64,000 nucleotides of DNA. It comes from an uncultured Roseibium sp. Its GTDB lineage: Bacteria > Pseudomonadota > Alphaproteobacteria > Rhizobiales > Stappiaceae. The position numbers and the translations under genes are program-made. Location of the stretch: NCBI RefSeq assembly GCF_947494555.1, contig NZ_CANLVF010000007.1, positions 1 to 64,000 of the forward strand. The letters are read 5' to 3'. Within the stretch, counting starts at the first letter, position 1; each line of letters begins with the position of its first letter. Positions 1 through 10,452 of the stretch are shown piece after piece. The notes under the pieces were generated by a model. That model was not told the origin of the DNA and did not search any database. It saw only the letters and a program-made list of their open reading frames with translations.

Positions 1-156
1 GCCATGGCCGTCGGAGACCGCTTCACCGTCCTCAACCGAGGAAAAACACTCGGAACAGCCGAACGCGGAAACATCAAAGCCGAAGAACTCCAGGAACTCA
101 TGGCAGGCGGACAGGAACTCGCTCAACTCGAAGGATCACTCGGAGGAACGGTATGA
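1..156 (+). CDS. sugar ABC transporter ATP-binding protein, C-terminal fragment (probably inositol importer)
   Basis: The open frame enters from the left edge and stops with TGA at 154-156, leaving the last 51 residues. The fragment reads AMAVGDRFTVLNRGKTLGTA and ends in an ELQELMAGGQEL stretch, which is typical of the C-terminus of RbsA/XylG-type sugar ATPases, where MAGGxEL is a recurring ending. Only 28 bases separate it from iolC on the same strand, so it is probably the ATPase of a myo-inositol importer at the head of the iol operon. The Walker motifs lie outside the window, so the substrate is inferred from context only. Confidence 0.75.
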   Translation, partial: AMAVGDRFTVLNRGKTLGTAERGNIKAEELQELMAGGQELAQLEGSLGGTV

Positions 157-184
157 GGGATCCTGACACAGACGGGACAAAGCC

Positions 185-2131
185 GTGAAAGAACTCGATG
201 TCATTACGATCGGCCGCTCCTCCGTCGATCTCTACGGCGCTCAGGTCGGCGGCCGCCTGGAGGATATGGCGTCCTTCAACAAATATATCGGCGGCTCACC
301 GACCAACATGGCGGCGGGCACGGCTCGGCTTGGACTGAAATCAGGCCTGATCACCCGTGTCGGTGATGAACATATGGGGCGCTACATCCGTGAAGAACTG
401 GTCCGGCACGGCGTCGAGACCCGCGGCGTCATAACCGATGCCACGCGGCTGACCGCGCTTGTCCTGCTCGGCATACGGGATCAGGAACAGTTTCCGCTGA
501 TCTTCTACCGTGAAAACTGCGCGGACATGGCGCTGTGCGAGGACGATATCGATCCGGAGTTCATCGCTTCCGCGAAAGCTGTCGTCGCCACCGGCACTCA
601 CCTGAGCCACCCGCAGACGGAAGCAGCCGTCCTCAAGGCCCTGCGTCTGGCCCGCGAAAACGGCGACCGCACCGCGCTCGATATCGACTACCGGCCCAAT
701 CTGTGGGGACTTTCGGGACACGGTGACGGTGAAAACCGCTTCATTGCGTCGGCCAAGGTCACGGAAAAACTTCAATCGACCCTGCATCTGTTCGACCTGA
801 TCGTCGGCACCGAGGAAGAGTTTCACATCGCAGGCGGTTCGACCGATACGGTCGAGGCCCTGAGAAACGTCCGCAAAGTCTCAAATGCAACGCTTGTCTG
901 CAAGCGGGGACCCATGGGCGCGGCAGCCTTTGAAGGCGACATACCCGGTAGTCTCGACGACGGTATCTCCGGACCCGGGTTCCCAATCGAAGTCTTCAAC
1001 GTTCTGGGTGCGGGCGACGGCTTCATGTCCGGCCTCTTGAAAGGCTGGATCACGGGAGAAGACTGGGTCACCAGCCTGACCTATGCCAACGCCTGCGGCG
1101 CTTTCGCCGTCTCCCGGCACGGCTGCACACCCGCCTATCCGAGTTGGGAGGAACTCCAGTTCTTTCTCAAACGCGGCGTGAAAACCAAGGCACTGCGCAA
1201 GGATCCGGAACTGGAACAGATCCACTGGTCGACCATCAGGCATTTTTCCCACGGTGGCGACTGGTCGACGATGCGCGTTTTTGCATTCGATCATCGAATT
1301 CAGATCGAGCAAATGGCGGATGAAGCGGGCGTGACCCACGAGCATATCGGTTTTTTCAAGAACCTTTGCCTCGATGCGGCGCTCAAGGTCGCTGATGGCA
1401 GACCCGGCTATGGCATTCTCAGCGACAGCCGCCTGGGCCGTGAGGCCCTCTACCGGGCTGCGGGAACCGGCCTTTGGATCGGCCACCCCGTGGAGTGGCC
1501 CGCTTCGCGGCCGCTCACGCTGGAACCGGAAATCGGACCGGACTTCGGCGGTCTCGCCGAATGGCCGGCGGAACATGTGGTCAAGGTACTGTGTTTTTAT
1601 CATCCCGACGATGATGAAGTGATGCGGACCGAGCAAGAGGATGTTCTGAAACGTCTGTTCGCCGCCTGCCGGCGAAACCGTCTTGAGATGCTGCTCGAGG
1701 TCATTCCGTCCAAAGTCGGCCCGATCGATGACGAAACCACCGCGGCAATCATCCGCCGCATGTACGAAATCGGCATATACCCCGACTGGTGGAAACTCGA
1801 ACCCATGACATCAACAAAGGCCTGGGCAAGTGCCTGCTCAGCGATAACCGACAACGATCCTTATACGCGGGGTATTGTGGTTTTGGGCCTCGACGCTCCG
1901 GAAGACCAGCTTGCCGCCAGCTTCGCGACGGCGGCTCAGTTTGACCTGGTCAAGGGCTTCGCGGTCGGACGGACGATTTTCGCCGATGCAGCGCGCAAAT
2001 GGCTTGCAGGCAAGATTACGAACGAAGAGGCCGTTGCCGATATGTCGGCCCGATTTGAGCGCCTGTGCCAGATCTGGGACGCTGCCCGCGATCAAGCGCG
2101 CCTCAATGCGCCGGATGGAGCGCTTGCATGA
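185..2131 (+). CDS. iolC: bifunctional 5-dehydro-2-deoxygluconokinase / DUF2090 aldolase-like protein
   Basis: The 648-residue protein joins two domains. Residues about 5-325 are a PfkB sugar kinase, with GGSPTNMA near the start and the catalytic VLGAGDGF motif (Asp278). Residues about 335-635 are a DUF2090 domain (RVFAFDHRIQ onward), thought to act as 5-dehydro-2-deoxyphosphogluconate aldolase. In myo-inositol catabolism the kinase phosphorylates 5-dehydro-2-deoxygluconate in the cytoplasm, and the aldolase splits the product into dihydroxyacetone phosphate and malonate semialdehyde. The fused form is common in alpha- and beta-proteobacteria, so no separate iolJ is expected. Translation starts at a GTG. 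The stop overlaps the iolD start as ATGA, which suggests translational coupling. Confidence 0.95.
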   Translation: MKELDVITIGRSSVDLYGAQVGGRLEDMASFNKYIGGSPTNMAAGTARLGLKSGLITRVGDEHMGRYIREELVRHGVETRGVITDATRLTALVLLGIRDQEQFPLIFYRENCADMALCEDDIDPEFIASAKAVVATGTHLSHPQTEAAVLKALRLARENGDRTALDIDYRPNLWGLSGHGDGENRFIASAKVTEKLQSTLHLFDLIVGTEEEFHIAGGSTDTVEALRNVRKVSNATLVCKRGPMGAAAFEGDIPGSLDDGISGPGFPIEVFNVLGAGDGFMSGLLKGWITGEDWVTSLTYANACGAFAVSRHGCTPAYPSWEELQFFLKRGVKTKALRKDPELEQIHWSTIRHFSHGGDWSTMRVFAFDHRIQIEQMADEAGVTHEHIGFFKNLCLDAALKVADGRPGYGILSDSRLGREALYRAAGTGLWIGHPVEWPASRPLTLEPEIGPDFGGLAEWPAEHVVKVLCFYHPDDDEVMRTEQEDVLKRLFAACRRNRLEMLLEVIPSKVGPIDDETTAAIIRRMYEIGIYPDWWKLEPMTSTKAWASACSAITDNDPYTRGIVVLGLDAPEDQLAASFATAAQFDLVKGFAVGRTIFADAARKWLAGKITNEEAVADMSARFERLCQIWDAARDQARLNAPDGALA

Positions 2132-3969
2132 GTACCATCCGTCTGACCGCCGCCCAGGCAATGGTTCGATACATCGCAGCACAAATGACCGAAGACGGCG
2201 AACGGTTCATCGACGGTATCTGGGCCATTTTCGGTCACGGCAACGTGGCCGGTCTCGGCGAGGCTCTGGAGCAGGCCGGCAATCAGCTGCCGACCTGGCG
2301 CGGCCAGAACGAGCAGACGATGGCCCATACGGCAATCGCCTATGCCAAGGCGAAGAAGCGAACGCGCGCCATGGCGGTCACATCATCGATCGGGCCTGGT
2401 GCCACAAATCTGGTCACAGCGGCAGCGCTTGCACACGTCAACCGCCTGCCGATTCTCCTCATTCCCGGAGACGTCTTTGCCAATCGGGCTCCCGATCCCG
2501 TCCTGCAGCAGATCGAAAACTTCGACGACGGCACCGTCTCGGCCAATGACTGCTTCCGCCCGGTGTCGCGCTATTTTGACCGGATCAGCCGCCCCGAACA
2601 TCTCTTGACCGCTTTGCCCCGCGCCTTCCAGGTCATGACCGACCCGGCCAATTGCGGCCCCGTCACCCTGTCCTTTTGCCAGGACACCCAGACAGAGGCC
2701 TTCGACTATCCGGAAAGTTTCTTTGAACCGACAGTCTGGCGTATTCGCCGACCGGAGCCCGACAGCCGGGATGTTGCGGACGTCGCGGCGTTGATCAGGT
2801 CCGCCGCGCGTCCCGTTCTTGTTTGCGGCGGCGGCGTTGTCTATTCGCAAGCGGAAGAAACGCTCGGTGACTTCGCGGCCCGCCACGGCATTCCTGTTAT
2901 CGAGACCCAGGCAGGCAAATCTGCCCTTGCTCAATCGCATCCAATGAATTTCGGGGCAGCCGGTGTCGACGGAGCGGAAAGTGCGAACTGGCTTGCTGAG
3001 TCCGCCGACCTCGTGATCGGTGCCGGCACCCGTTTCCAGGATTTCACCACCGGGTCCTGGGCCCTTTTCAAGGAACCAGGCCGGAAGCTCGTTGCCATCA
3101 ACGTGCAAACCTATGACGCCTCAAAACACGGAGCGGTTGGCGTCGTCGGCGATGCAAAGGTGTCACTTGAAGAGATCTCGGCAGCGCTCGGTGATCACCG
3201 GGCGAATGCATTTGACCCACACTCCCGACTGAACTGGCTGGCAAAGGTCGATGCGCATTGCAGCGCACGCACCGGTGTCCCGGATGATTATCTTCCGCTC
3301 GACGCCGAAGTCATCGGTGCCGTTCAGCGCACCGCGACGGACAGAACGATTGCCATGTGCGCGGCCGGGACCATGCCTGGTGCATTGAAGCTCCTGTGGC
3401 AGGCGCCGCAGGGCGGCTATCACATAGAATACGGCTATTCCTGCATGGGCTACGAGATAGCCGGTGCGATGGGTGTCAAGCTTGCCCAGCCGGACCGGGA
3501 TGTCATTTGTTTCATCGGAGACGGCTCCTACATGATGGCCAATTCCGAACTGGCCACCGCGGTCATGCGGCAGGTCCCCTTCACCGTGGTGCTCACCGAC
3601 AATCGCGGCTACGGCTGCATCAACCGGCTGCAGATGGGAACGGGAGGTCAGCAATTCAACAATCTCTACAAGGACTGCAACGTCGAGGTTCAGCCGGACA
3701 TCGACTTCGTTGCCCATGCAGCATCGATGGGCGCCCATGCGTTCAAGGCGAAGGACATCGCGGATCTCGAAGCCCAGATCCTCGCCTCACGCGATCATGC
3801 CATCCCGACGGTAATCGTCATCGAAACCGATCCGATGCACGGTCCGGGTGAGAATGGTGGCGGACACTGGTGGGACGTCGCCGTTCCCGAGGTCTCTGCG
3901 CAACAGGACGTCAACAAGGCGCGCGAAGACTATGTGGCAGCGCTGCAGCACCAGAGCCTCGTGGATTGA
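2128..3969 (+). CDS. iolD: 3D-(3,5/4)-trihydroxycyclohexane-1,2-dione hydrolase
   Basis: The 613-residue protein is a ThDP-dependent enzyme of the acetolactate-synthase fold. An N-terminal PYR domain carries the cofactor-activating Glu in RGQNEQTMAH. A central domain follows, then a C-terminal PP domain with the ThDP motif GDGSYMMANSELA...TDNRGYG. IolD opens the ring of trihydroxycyclohexane-1,2-dione to 5-deoxyglucuronate. The frame is open from 2065, but the ATG at 2128 is preferred: it overlaps the iolC stop by four bases and gives the usual family length. After the gene come a palindromic repeat and then iolE. Confidence 0.95.
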   Translation: MSTIRLTAAQAMVRYIAAQMTEDGERFIDGIWAIFGHGNVAGLGEALEQAGNQLPTWRGQNEQTMAHTAIAYAKAKKRTRAMAVTSSIGPGATNLVTAAALAHVNRLPILLIPGDVFANRAPDPVLQQIENFDDGTVSANDCFRPVSRYFDRISRPEHLLTALPRAFQVMTDPANCGPVTLSFCQDTQTEAFDYPESFFEPTVWRIRRPEPDSRDVADVAALIRSAARPVLVCGGGVVYSQAEETLGDFAARHGIPVIETQAGKSALAQSHPMNFGAAGVDGAESANWLAESADLVIGAGTRFQDFTTGSWALFKEPGRKLVAINVQTYDASKHGAVGVVGDAKVSLEEISAALGDHRANAFDPHSRLNWLAKVDAHCSARTGVPDDYLPLDAEVIGAVQRTATDRTIAMCAAGTMPGALKLLWQAPQGGYHIEYGYSCMGYEIAGAMGVKLAQPDRDVICFIGDGSYMMANSELATAVMRQVPFTVVLTDNRGYGCINRLQMGTGGQQFNNLYKDCNVEVQPDIDFVAHAASMGAHAFKAKDIADLEAQILASRDHAIPTVIVIETDPMHGPGENGGGHWWDVAVPEVSAQQDVNKAREDYVAALQHQSLVD

Positions 3970-4014
3970 GGGAGACAAGAAACACCCAAACGCTTCGGCG
4001 CCGCCTCCTCACCG

Positions 4015-4121
4015 CCTCATCCTGAGCAGGGTCACCAGACCCGTCTCGAAGGATGGCGGAACACTCTGAAACAGTTGGCCCATCCTTCGAGACAGCGCTG
4101 AAGCGCTTCCTCAGGATGAGG
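4015..4121. repeat. palindromic intergenic repeat (REP/RIME-like) between iolD and iolE
   Basis: A 42-base left arm (4015-4056), beginning CCTCATCCTGAG and ending CTCGAAGGATGG, is mirrored by a 43-base right arm (4079-4121) beginning CCATCCTTCGAGAC and ending CAGGATGAGG. The outer 12 and inner 12 bases of each arm match closely; the middles differ. The 22-base spacer allows one long hairpin in the mRNA. Extragenic palindromes of this style, with CTCGAAGGATG ends, are dispersed through many alphaproteobacterial genomes. Copy number here is not known from the window. It could protect or terminate the iolCD part of the message. Confidence 0.8.
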
Positions 4122-4164
4122 TCCTCGAGAAAACCGAACGATAGAACGTCACAGGACGAACAGC

Positions 4165-5061
4165 ATGATCCTATTCGGTGCCAACCCGATCGCCTGGGCC
4201 AATGACGACGACCAGAGCCTCGGTGCACATATTCCAACGGAACAGATCCTCTCCGAAGCTTCTGAGATCGGCTTCGATGGCATCGAGAACGGCCACCGCT
4301 GGCCGGATGATCCGGAAGACCTGAAGCAACTCCTCGGCACTCATGGTCTGAAGTTCATTTCCGGCTGGTATTCGCTTAACCTGCTGGCCCAGTCGGTCGA
4401 GGACGAAAAGACAGCGATCCAGCCGCACCTGGACAAACTGAAACACAACGGCTGCAAAGTCTGCATTGCCTGTGAGACGTCCAACACGATCCAGGGATCG
4501 GACGTCGATGTGTCGACAAGCCCTGTCCTGAGCGATGAGGAAATGAAGGCTTTTGGCGCAAAGGTCGAGGAACTCGCTGTCTTCTGCGCCGGCCAGGGCA
4601 TCGACCTCGTCTATCATCACCACATGGGCACGGTCGTGGAGACGCTTGCAGAAATCGACGCCTTCATGGCCGCAACAGGTCCTGCCACGAAACTGCTATT
4701 CGATGCCGGCCACTGCTACTTCGGCAGCAGGGGCGAAGACCCGGCACCGGTTCTTGAGAAGTACATCGGCAGGGTCGGGCATTTTCATGCCAAGAACGTA
4801 CGCCCGGCCGTTATGAAAGATATTCGGAACAACGGCAGGTCGTTCATGGACGGAGTCCGGGCCGGTGTCTTTACCGTTCCGGGTGACGAGGAAGGCGGAA
4901 TTGATTTCACGCCGCTTCTTCGGATCCTGAAGGAAGCCGGTTATCAGGGCTGGATCGTCATCGAAGCCGAGCAAGATCCCGAAGTCCACAATCCGTTCAA
5001 ATACCAGAGCCTTGGGCTCGGCACTCTCAAGGCAATTGCAAACGAGTTGGATCTGAAATGA
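4165..5061 (+). CDS. iolE: myo-inosose-2 dehydratase
   Basis: This 298-residue protein has the TIM-barrel xylose-isomerase/AP-endonuclease-2 fold. It starts [15 protein letters not shown], the usual IolE beginning. Metal-binding segments are recognisable: GIENGHRW, the HHH of VYHHHMGT, the FDAGHCYF aspartate, the GHFHAKN histidines, and a late Glu in IVIEAEQ. It dehydrates 2-keto-myo-inositol to the cyclohexane-dione substrate of IolD. It follows iolD after the palindromic repeat, and its TGA overlaps the iolB ATG. Confidence 0.95.
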   Translation: MILFGANPIAWANDDDQSLGAHIPTEQILSEASEIGFDGIENGHRWPDDPEDLKQLLGTHGLKFISGWYSLNLLAQSVEDEKTAIQPHLDKLKHNGCKVCIACETSNTIQGSDVDVSTSPVLSDEEMKAFGAKVEELAVFCAGQGIDLVYHHHMGTVVETLAEIDAFMAATGPATKLLFDAGHCYFGSRGEDPAPVLEKYIGRVGHFHAKNVRPAVMKDIRNNGRSFMDGVRAGVFTVPGDEEGGIDFTPLLRILKEAGYQGWIVIEAEQDPEVHNPFKYQSLGLGTLKAIANELDLK

Positions 5062-5876
5062 GCGACCTTCTGCGCAAACCAACAGGGACCTCCGGCAAGG
5101 TTCACGACATCACGATCGATACCGCGAAAGGCCCGAAATCGCCGAACTGGGACTATGTCGGTTTTGGTCTCTACCGGTTGCGCGCCGGAGAAAGCGTATC
5201 GGAAACAACCGGCGATCTGGAAGTCATCCTGGTCATGGTGGAAGGCAAGGCGTCGATCTCTGCCGGCGGCGAGAACTTCGGCGAGCAGGGCGAGCGCATG
5301 AACGTGTTCGAACAGCTGCCACCGCACAGCGTCTATGTCCCCAATGGCACCGACTGGTCTGCAACGGCAACGACCGACTGCACCATCGGCGTCTGTACGG
5401 CCCCGGGAAAAGGCGGCCACAGGGCACGCGTTCTTCCGATCCCGGAAAAGGTTACGCGCGGCAAGGGGGCCAACACCCGTTATATTTTCCCGATTGCCAT
5501 GGAGGAATCCGACGTCGCCGACAGTCTTTTGGTTACAGAGGTCTTCACGCCCCAGGGCAACTGGTCATCCTATCCGCCACACCGCCATGACGAGGACAAC
5601 TTCCCCGACATGACCTACCTGGAGGAGACCTACTACCACCGGCTCAATCCGGATCAGGGCTATGGTCACCAGCGCGTCTTCACTGAAGACGATGCTCTTG
5701 ACGAGACGATTTCGATGAACAGCCACGATGTGGTGCTTGTTCCAAAGGGTCATCATCCCTGCGGCGCACCCTACGGCTACGAGATGTACTACCTCAACGT
5801 CATGGCCGGACCGATGCGCAAGTGGCGTTTCAAAAACCATCCGGACCACGACTGGATCGCGCAGAGGGATGCGTAG
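5058..5876 (+). CDS. iolB: 5-deoxy-glucuronate isomerase
   Basis: The 272-residue cupin-fold protein converts 5-deoxyglucuronate to 5-dehydro-2-deoxygluconate, the IolC substrate. Two cupin halves can be seen. The second carries the metal site motif [12 protein letters not shown] with a Glu (YLEETYYHR) and a later His (VLVPKGHHP). ATGA overlap with iolE implies translational coupling. It is the last iol gene here; iolG (inositol dehydrogenase) and iolA are not in the window and presumably lie upstream or elsewhere. Confidence 0.95.
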   Translation: MSDLLRKPTGTSGKVHDITIDTAKGPKSPNWDYVGFGLYRLRAGESVSETTGDLEVILVMVEGKASISAGGENFGEQGERMNVFEQLPPHSVYVPNGTDWSATATTDCTIGVCTAPGKGGHRARVLPIPEKVTRGKGANTRYIFPIAMEESDVADSLLVTEVFTPQGNWSSYPPHRHDEDNFPDMTYLEETYYHRLNPDQGYGHQRVFTEDDALDETISMNSHDVVLVPKGHHPCGAPYGYEMYYLNVMAGPMRKWRFKNHPDHDWIAQRDA

Positions 5877-5899
5877 GTAGGACGTCTTTAATTAGCCAG

Positions 5900-5920
5900 C
5901 GCCGGAGCTAAACTCCGGCG
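5900..5920 (+). terminator. possible hairpin at the end of the iol operon
   Basis: CGCCGGAG (5900-5907) pairs with CTCCGGCG (5913-5920) around a five-base loop, 24 bases after the iolB stop. The stem is strong, but no T-run follows, so it may be a processing stem rather than a rho-independent terminator. Confidence 0.4.
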
Positions 5921-5987
5921 GGCACCGTTCGGGCAGACAGAGGATGACCACACCAAGGCGTGCGATCTTGAAGTTTGTACCGGCCGA

Positions 5988-8177
5988 TTAGGCTGCATCC
6001 GTATGCCGGTCATCAGTGTCCCTGGCCACGTCAAGCAGGAACTTTTCGACTTCCTCGGTCAGTTTTGCGCTCGCCTCGGAGACAAGATCGGAAGCAGAAT
6101 TCACTGATCCTGCTTCTTCAGACGTCTGCAGAACAACCCCTGAGACCGTGCTCATGCTGTTTTCCGCTTCGCCTGTGCTGTCGCTGGCGGATTTTGCGGA
6201 ACGGGCAATTTCCTCATTCGCTGCGCGCTGTTCCTCGATCGCATCTGCGACCGAATTCGTGAGATCCTTGATCTCCGAGACCTTGACGGAGATGTTGCCG
6301 ATCGCTCCCGCAGCGTCCTTCACCGATGTCTGGATACCGGAAATCTGACCGGAAATCTCATCAGTTGCCTTTGAGGTCTGTTCCGCCAACTGCTTGACTT
6401 CAGAAGCGACCACGGCAAAGCCCCGGCCTGCCTCTCCTGCCCGAGCCGCCTCGATGGTCGCATTGAGGGCAAGAAGGTTTGTTTGTTCGGCGATGTCCCG
6501 GATCAGGTTGACGACGCTGCCGATGTGCTCCGCAGCCTCCGAAAGCGTTTGAACATTCTGATTGGAGGCTTCCGCGGCATCAACAGTTTCGGCGACGATC
6601 CGTGTGGTCGCTTCCGTCTGATTGGCGATTTCCTGAACGGTTGCAGTCATTTCTTCCGTGGCGGCCGCCACAGCAGCGACGCTTTCAGAAGCGCTTTTTG
6701 AAGCACCGCCAGCGGCATTTGTTTCCGCGGTCGCATTGTTTGCCAAGCCGTCCAGTGTGGTTGCCGCCTGGCGCATCTGCACCATTTGTTCTGATACGGT
6801 CGCCATGCGATTTGACATCTTCGTTTTGAATTCGTCGATCAGTCCGTTCAAGAATGTCTGACGCTGCTGGTCCCGTTCCCGCTCACCGCGGGCATTTTCT
6901 TCCAGTTTTGCCCGCTGGATTGCATTTTCCCGGAAGACGGACACAGCCTTGCTCATGTCGCCGATCTCGTCACTCCGGTCGGCATCTTTGACATCCACTT
7001 CAAGATCGCCTGCAGCCAACCGGCTCATTGCATCGACGAGTCGGCTGACTGGTTGCGTGATGGTGCGAGCGGCAAATAAACCGGCAATAGCGACAATAGC
7101 GAGCAGCCCAAATCCGACGACCAGCATCTGATTCCGCATTGCAACCACCGGCGCTGTTGCTTCCGCGTGAGATTGCATGGCCAAAAGGACGTAGTTGTTG
7201 CCTTGGTACTCAAACTTGAGCGCTTCAATATCCATCAGCTCGCCGCGGTACAGCTCGGCAAAGCCGAATGCATTTCCGTTTGCCTTGGCTTCGTCGATCA
7301 CCGTCGATTCTATTTTTGTTGCTAGGATATCATTAACATCAGGCGTGTATTTGGTGTCGTTGCGCATCAGGCCGTCGGCGCCAATCATGGCCAGTTCGCC
7401 CGTCTCGCCAAGCCCTAGCTCGTGCCGCATCAGTTCGTTAATCTTGTCAACCGGCATCTGAAAAGCTAACACGCCAATCGTCTTTTGATTGCTGTCGACG
7501 ATCGGATGCGCCATGAAACTTGCCGGAGCATCGTTGCTCGGGCCGTAAGGCGCGAAATCTTCAAACGCCACGTCGCTGTGCTCTGTTATTTTCATCGCAT
7601 TGCGATAGACCTCACCAAGGTCCGAACCGGCCCATTCGCCGCCATCGGCGTTGAAGTTTGTCGCATAGTCAAGCTCCTTGAACACCGAGTAGACCAGATT
7701 GCCCTGGGTATCGAACAGGAACACATCGTAATAGCCTTCGTCCTGCTGAAGCTTGTGGAACCAGGGATGATACTTCGCATGCACGGCATCGTAGGCCGTA
7801 CCGGTGCTCGCTTCGTATAGCTTGTCTTTTTCGCCGGTCGGATGTGGATTTTCGGTGATGTAGGCCTCTTGGAGTGCAGCTTTTATGTCGACACCCTCAG
7901 CGGACATCTCATCCCAGACATTTGCGAATTCCTGGATCGCAGTCGCCGTGCCCGGATGTTCGGCGATCAGAACAAGCTGGTGTTCGATTGCCTCGAGATA
8001 CATATGTATTTCATCGGTCCCGATCTCGGCTGCAGCAAGAAGCCGCTGCTTGGTCAACTGCTCGAGACTGGAGACTGAGGCCATGTAGCTGGCTGCACCA
8101 ATACCGATGCCGACAATTGCTGCAGCACCGACTACTAGCGCCGGAATCTTTTTCGACAATCGCAACTTGGAGAACAT
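5988..8177 (-). CDS. methyl-accepting chemotaxis protein with periplasmic Cache-type sensor
   Basis: The 729-residue receptor has a membrane segment at about 11-32 and a periplasmic sensor at about 33-348. The sensor carries motifs typical of Cache domains, such as [21 protein letters not shown] second membrane segment lies at about 350-371, then HAMP to about 425 and a cytoplasmic signalling domain. The hairpin tip contains [18 protein letters not shown] and [18 protein letters not shown], the near-invariant CheA/CheW contact region. No pentapeptide tether for CheR/CheB is obvious at the C-terminus. An AGGAGG Shine-Dalgarno lies seven bases before the ATG. No other che gene is nearby, so it is probably an orphan receptor; its ligand is unknown. 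Confidence 0.95.
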   Translation of the reverse strand: MFSKLRLSKKIPALVVGAAAIVGIGIGAASYMASVSSLEQLTKQRLLAAAEIGTDEIHMYLEAIEHQLVLIAEHPGTATAIQEFANVWDEMSAEGVDIKAALQEAYITENPHPTGEKDKLYEASTGTAYDAVHAKYHPWFHKLQQDEGYYDVFLFDTQGNLVYSVFKELDYATNFNADGGEWAGSDLGEVYRNAMKITEHSDVAFEDFAPYGPSNDAPASFMAHPIVDSNQKTIGVLAFQMPVDKINELMRHELGLGETGELAMIGADGLMRNDTKYTPDVNDILATKIESTVIDEAKANGNAFGFAELYRGELMDIEALKFEYQGNNYVLLAMQSHAEATAPVVAMRNQMLVVGFGLLAIVAIAGLFAARTITQPVSRLVDAMSRLAAGDLEVDVKDADRSDEIGDMSKAVSVFRENAIQRAKLEENARGERERDQQRQTFLNGLIDEFKTKMSNRMATVSEQMVQMRQAATTLDGLANNATAETNAAGGASKSASESVAAVAAATEEMTATVQEIANQTEATTRIVAETVDAAEASNQNVQTLSEAAEHIGSVVNLIRDIAEQTNLLALNATIEAARAGEAGRGFAVVASEVKQLAEQTSKATDEISGQISGIQTSVKDAAGAIGNISVKVSEIKDLTNSVADAIEEQRAANEEIARSAKSASDSTGEAENSMSTVSGVVLQTSEEAGSVNSASDLVSEASAKLTEEVEKFLLDVARDTDDRHTDAA

Positions 8178-8392
8178 CCAAACCTCCTAATTGCGCGAGC
8201 AAAGGCACTCACGCGAGTTACCAAACGATGAGTAGAAAATTCCAATGAATTCTTAACATGACCGTCTAAATTTAATTTTTTCGGTAATTTCGAAAGGATT
8301 TGTTAACGAACATGGACATTGGTTTCGCGAAACCGACCAAACGCGACAGGAATTGTGCAAAAGGCCCCGAAACTCCTTCGCCGGCTTGGGTC

Positions 8393-8705
8393 TTATGCGA
8401 TCTCGAGACAGGCCATGAGTGCACCCCGATGCCGAATCACTTCACCAGCAAAGCTTGCGTCAGCATCGACGCTCAACGCGAAGTCGCCGCTATTCAGACA
8501 CCCTGCCGAAAATGCCGCGTAAAAGCTGTCTCCCACCGCACTTGTGTCCGCGATAAACAGAATGAATTCGGCTGAAAGGCCTGCCTGTTTTCCGTAAGGA
8601 TTAAATGAACTCTACTGGCCTGCTCTTGACGAAAACCATTTCAGCGCCGGCGGCCTGACACGGTCAATGCTCACCCGGGCGCTTTGGGCTGCAAAAGGTA
8701 AGGAG
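8393..8705 (-). pseudogene. decayed PfkB sugar-kinase (KDG kinase) remnant
   Basis: Translated on the minus strand, this stretch aligns by eye with the last third of the intact kinase at 11527-12435. An uninterrupted 3' part ends at TAA 8393-8395 and reads DTSAVGDSFYAAF then GEVIRHRGALMACLE, against DTTAAGDSYNAAF and GTVIQHRGALVDCFE. Further upstream, EMVFVK (intact: GMVVVK) and RQAFQP (intact: KHAFQP) lie in different frames, with an in-frame TAA between them. At least two frameshifts and one stop have accumulated, and the N-terminal two thirds is not recognisable. It lies in the same orientation as the intact copy, about 3 kb away. The upper boundary is approximate. Confidence 0.8.
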
Positions 8706-8890
8706 CCGCCGTTTCCGTCCGTTGTCTTGACACCGGCACGAAACACCCGGGAATTTCTACATCAATGAGCGGGGGGCGCAGGCTTGGAGAGCCATAGCGG
8801 CAAATAGGGTGAACCAGCCCGAAGGCCGGGCTGGTTCTCTGGTCCAGCCTTTGCACGCTTTTGTTTTCTGCGTTCAAGGCCGGGGCGAAA

Positions 8891-10432
8891 TCAGGTGAAC
8901 TTCTTGATTTCGTTGCTCTTCAGCCGCGCCAGGTAGCTTTCCAACTCACGCTTGACGATTGGCATGAGCGCGTAAAGCGCTACGATGTTGACAACTGCCA
9001 TGGCAAAGATCGCCGCATCGGAGAAGTCTATCACCGGGCCAAGGCTGGCAGCCGCGCCGATCACGACGAAGATGCAGAAGATGACCTTGAAGACAAGTTC
9101 CTTGGTCTTGCCCTCGCCGAACAGGAAGGTCCAGGCCTTCAGACCGTAATAGGACCAGCTGATCATGGTCGAGAAGGCAAACAGCACAACGGCTACCGCC
9201 AGCACGTACTGGAACCATCCGAACGATGACGAGAAGGCCGCAGATGTCAGAGCGACACCTGTATTCCCGTCGACGGTCTGGATCGCGGAACCGCCCTCGT
9301 TAAGCAGGTAAAGACCGGTTTCCGGATCGGAAACGAGCTGCCCTGTGATGATGATGACCAGCGCGGTCATGGTGCAGATCACGACAGTGTCGATGAACGG
9401 CTCCAGAAGCGAAACGAAACCTTCGGTGATCGGTTCCTTGGTCCGTACCGCAGAGTGCGCGATGGCGGCAGAACCGACGCCGGCCTCGTTGGAGAATGCC
9501 GCCCGTTTGAAGCCCTGGATAAGCGCCCCCACAAAGCCGCCTGCAACGCCGAGACCGGTGAAGGCGCCTTCGAAGATCTGCCCGAATGCCCAACCGATCT
9601 TGTCTGCATTCATCAGCAGTATAACCAGAGCTGTCAGCACGTAGAGCACGCCCATGAACGGGACGACCTTTTCCGTGACCGATGCGATCGACTTGAGGCC
9701 ACCCACGATGACCGCAAATACGATCGCGGCAAAAATGACCCCGGTTATCCAGCCGGGGTAGTCGCCGACCACGTTGGCAATCTGCGCATGCGCCTGGTTG
9801 GCCTGGAACATGTTCCCGCCGCCGAACGCGCCCAAAATGCAGAAGATGGCGAACATCACGGCAAGGATCTTGCCGGCAGGCAGCCCGCGCTCTTCAAAGC
9901 CCTTGGTCATGTAGTACATCGGTCCGCCGGAAACCGTACCATCAGGGTATTCATTCCGGTATTTCACGCCGAGGGTACACTCGGTGAACTTTGAAGCCAT
10001 GCCCATGAGCCCGGCAAGGATCATCCAGAACGTCGCGCCCGGTCCGCCGATGCCCACGGCAACCGCGACACCCGCAATGTTGCCGAGCCCGACGGTGCCT
10101 GAAAGGGCTGTCGCCAGCGCCTGAAAGTGGCTGACCTCGCCGGCATCGTTAGGGTCCGAATAGTCCCCGCGCACCAGTGCGATCGAGTGCGGAAAAGCGC
10201 GGAACTGGATAAAGCCGAAATAGAGCGTAAAGACGGTTGCCGCTACGACGAGCCAGCCTACGATCCACGGAAAGGACGTTCCTGGAAACGGGCTGAAAAT
10301 GAAACTGACAAACCAGCCCGTTGAATTCGCGAACAGCGTATTGACCTGTTCGTCGATTGATTGCGCCATTGCCGGCAGCGTGCAGGCAAGGACAATGGTT
10401 GCGGCAAGAGCCGCAGCATAGGTTTTTTTCAT
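8891..10432 (-). CDS. AGCS-family sodium:alanine/glycine symporter
   Basis: The 513-residue inner-membrane protein has an N-terminal hydrophobic signal (ending PAMAQS near residue 25) and about ten or eleven membrane segments. Family signatures are clear: GTVGLGNIAGVAVAVGIGGPGA, the FTECTLGVKYR and GGPMYYM motifs, and FKRAAFSNEAGVGSA. AGCS carriers import alanine or glycine with Na+. The UspA-family gene lies immediately upstream on the same strand with a 20-base gap, and an Lrp/AsnC regulator is divergent, which fits amino-acid-responsive control. Which amino acid is carried cannot be read from the sequence. Confidence 0.93.
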   Translation of the reverse strand: MKKTYAAALAATIVLACTLPAMAQSIDEQVNTLFANSTGWFVSFIFSPFPGTSFPWIVGWLVVAATVFTLYFGFIQFRAFPHSIALVRGDYSDPNDAGEVSHFQALATALSGTVGLGNIAGVAVAVGIGGPGATFWMILAGLMGMASKFTECTLGVKYRNEYPDGTVSGGPMYYMTKGFEERGLPAGKILAVMFAIFCILGAFGGGNMFQANQAHAQIANVVGDYPGWITGVIFAAIVFAVIVGGLKSIASVTEKVVPFMGVLYVLTALVILLMNADKIGWAFGQIFEGAFTGLGVAGGFVGALIQGFKRAAFSNEAGVGSAAIAHSAVRTKEPITEGFVSLLEPFIDTVVICTMTALVIIITGQLVSDPETGLYLLNEGGSAIQTVDGNTGVALTSAAFSSSFGWFQYVLAVAVVLFAFSTMISWSYYGLKAWTFLFGEGKTKELVFKVIFCIFVVIGAAASLGPVIDFSDAAIFAMAVVNIVALYALMPIVKRELESYLARLKSNEIKKFT

Positions 10433-10452
10433 TTTTGTGAACCTCTGAAAGC

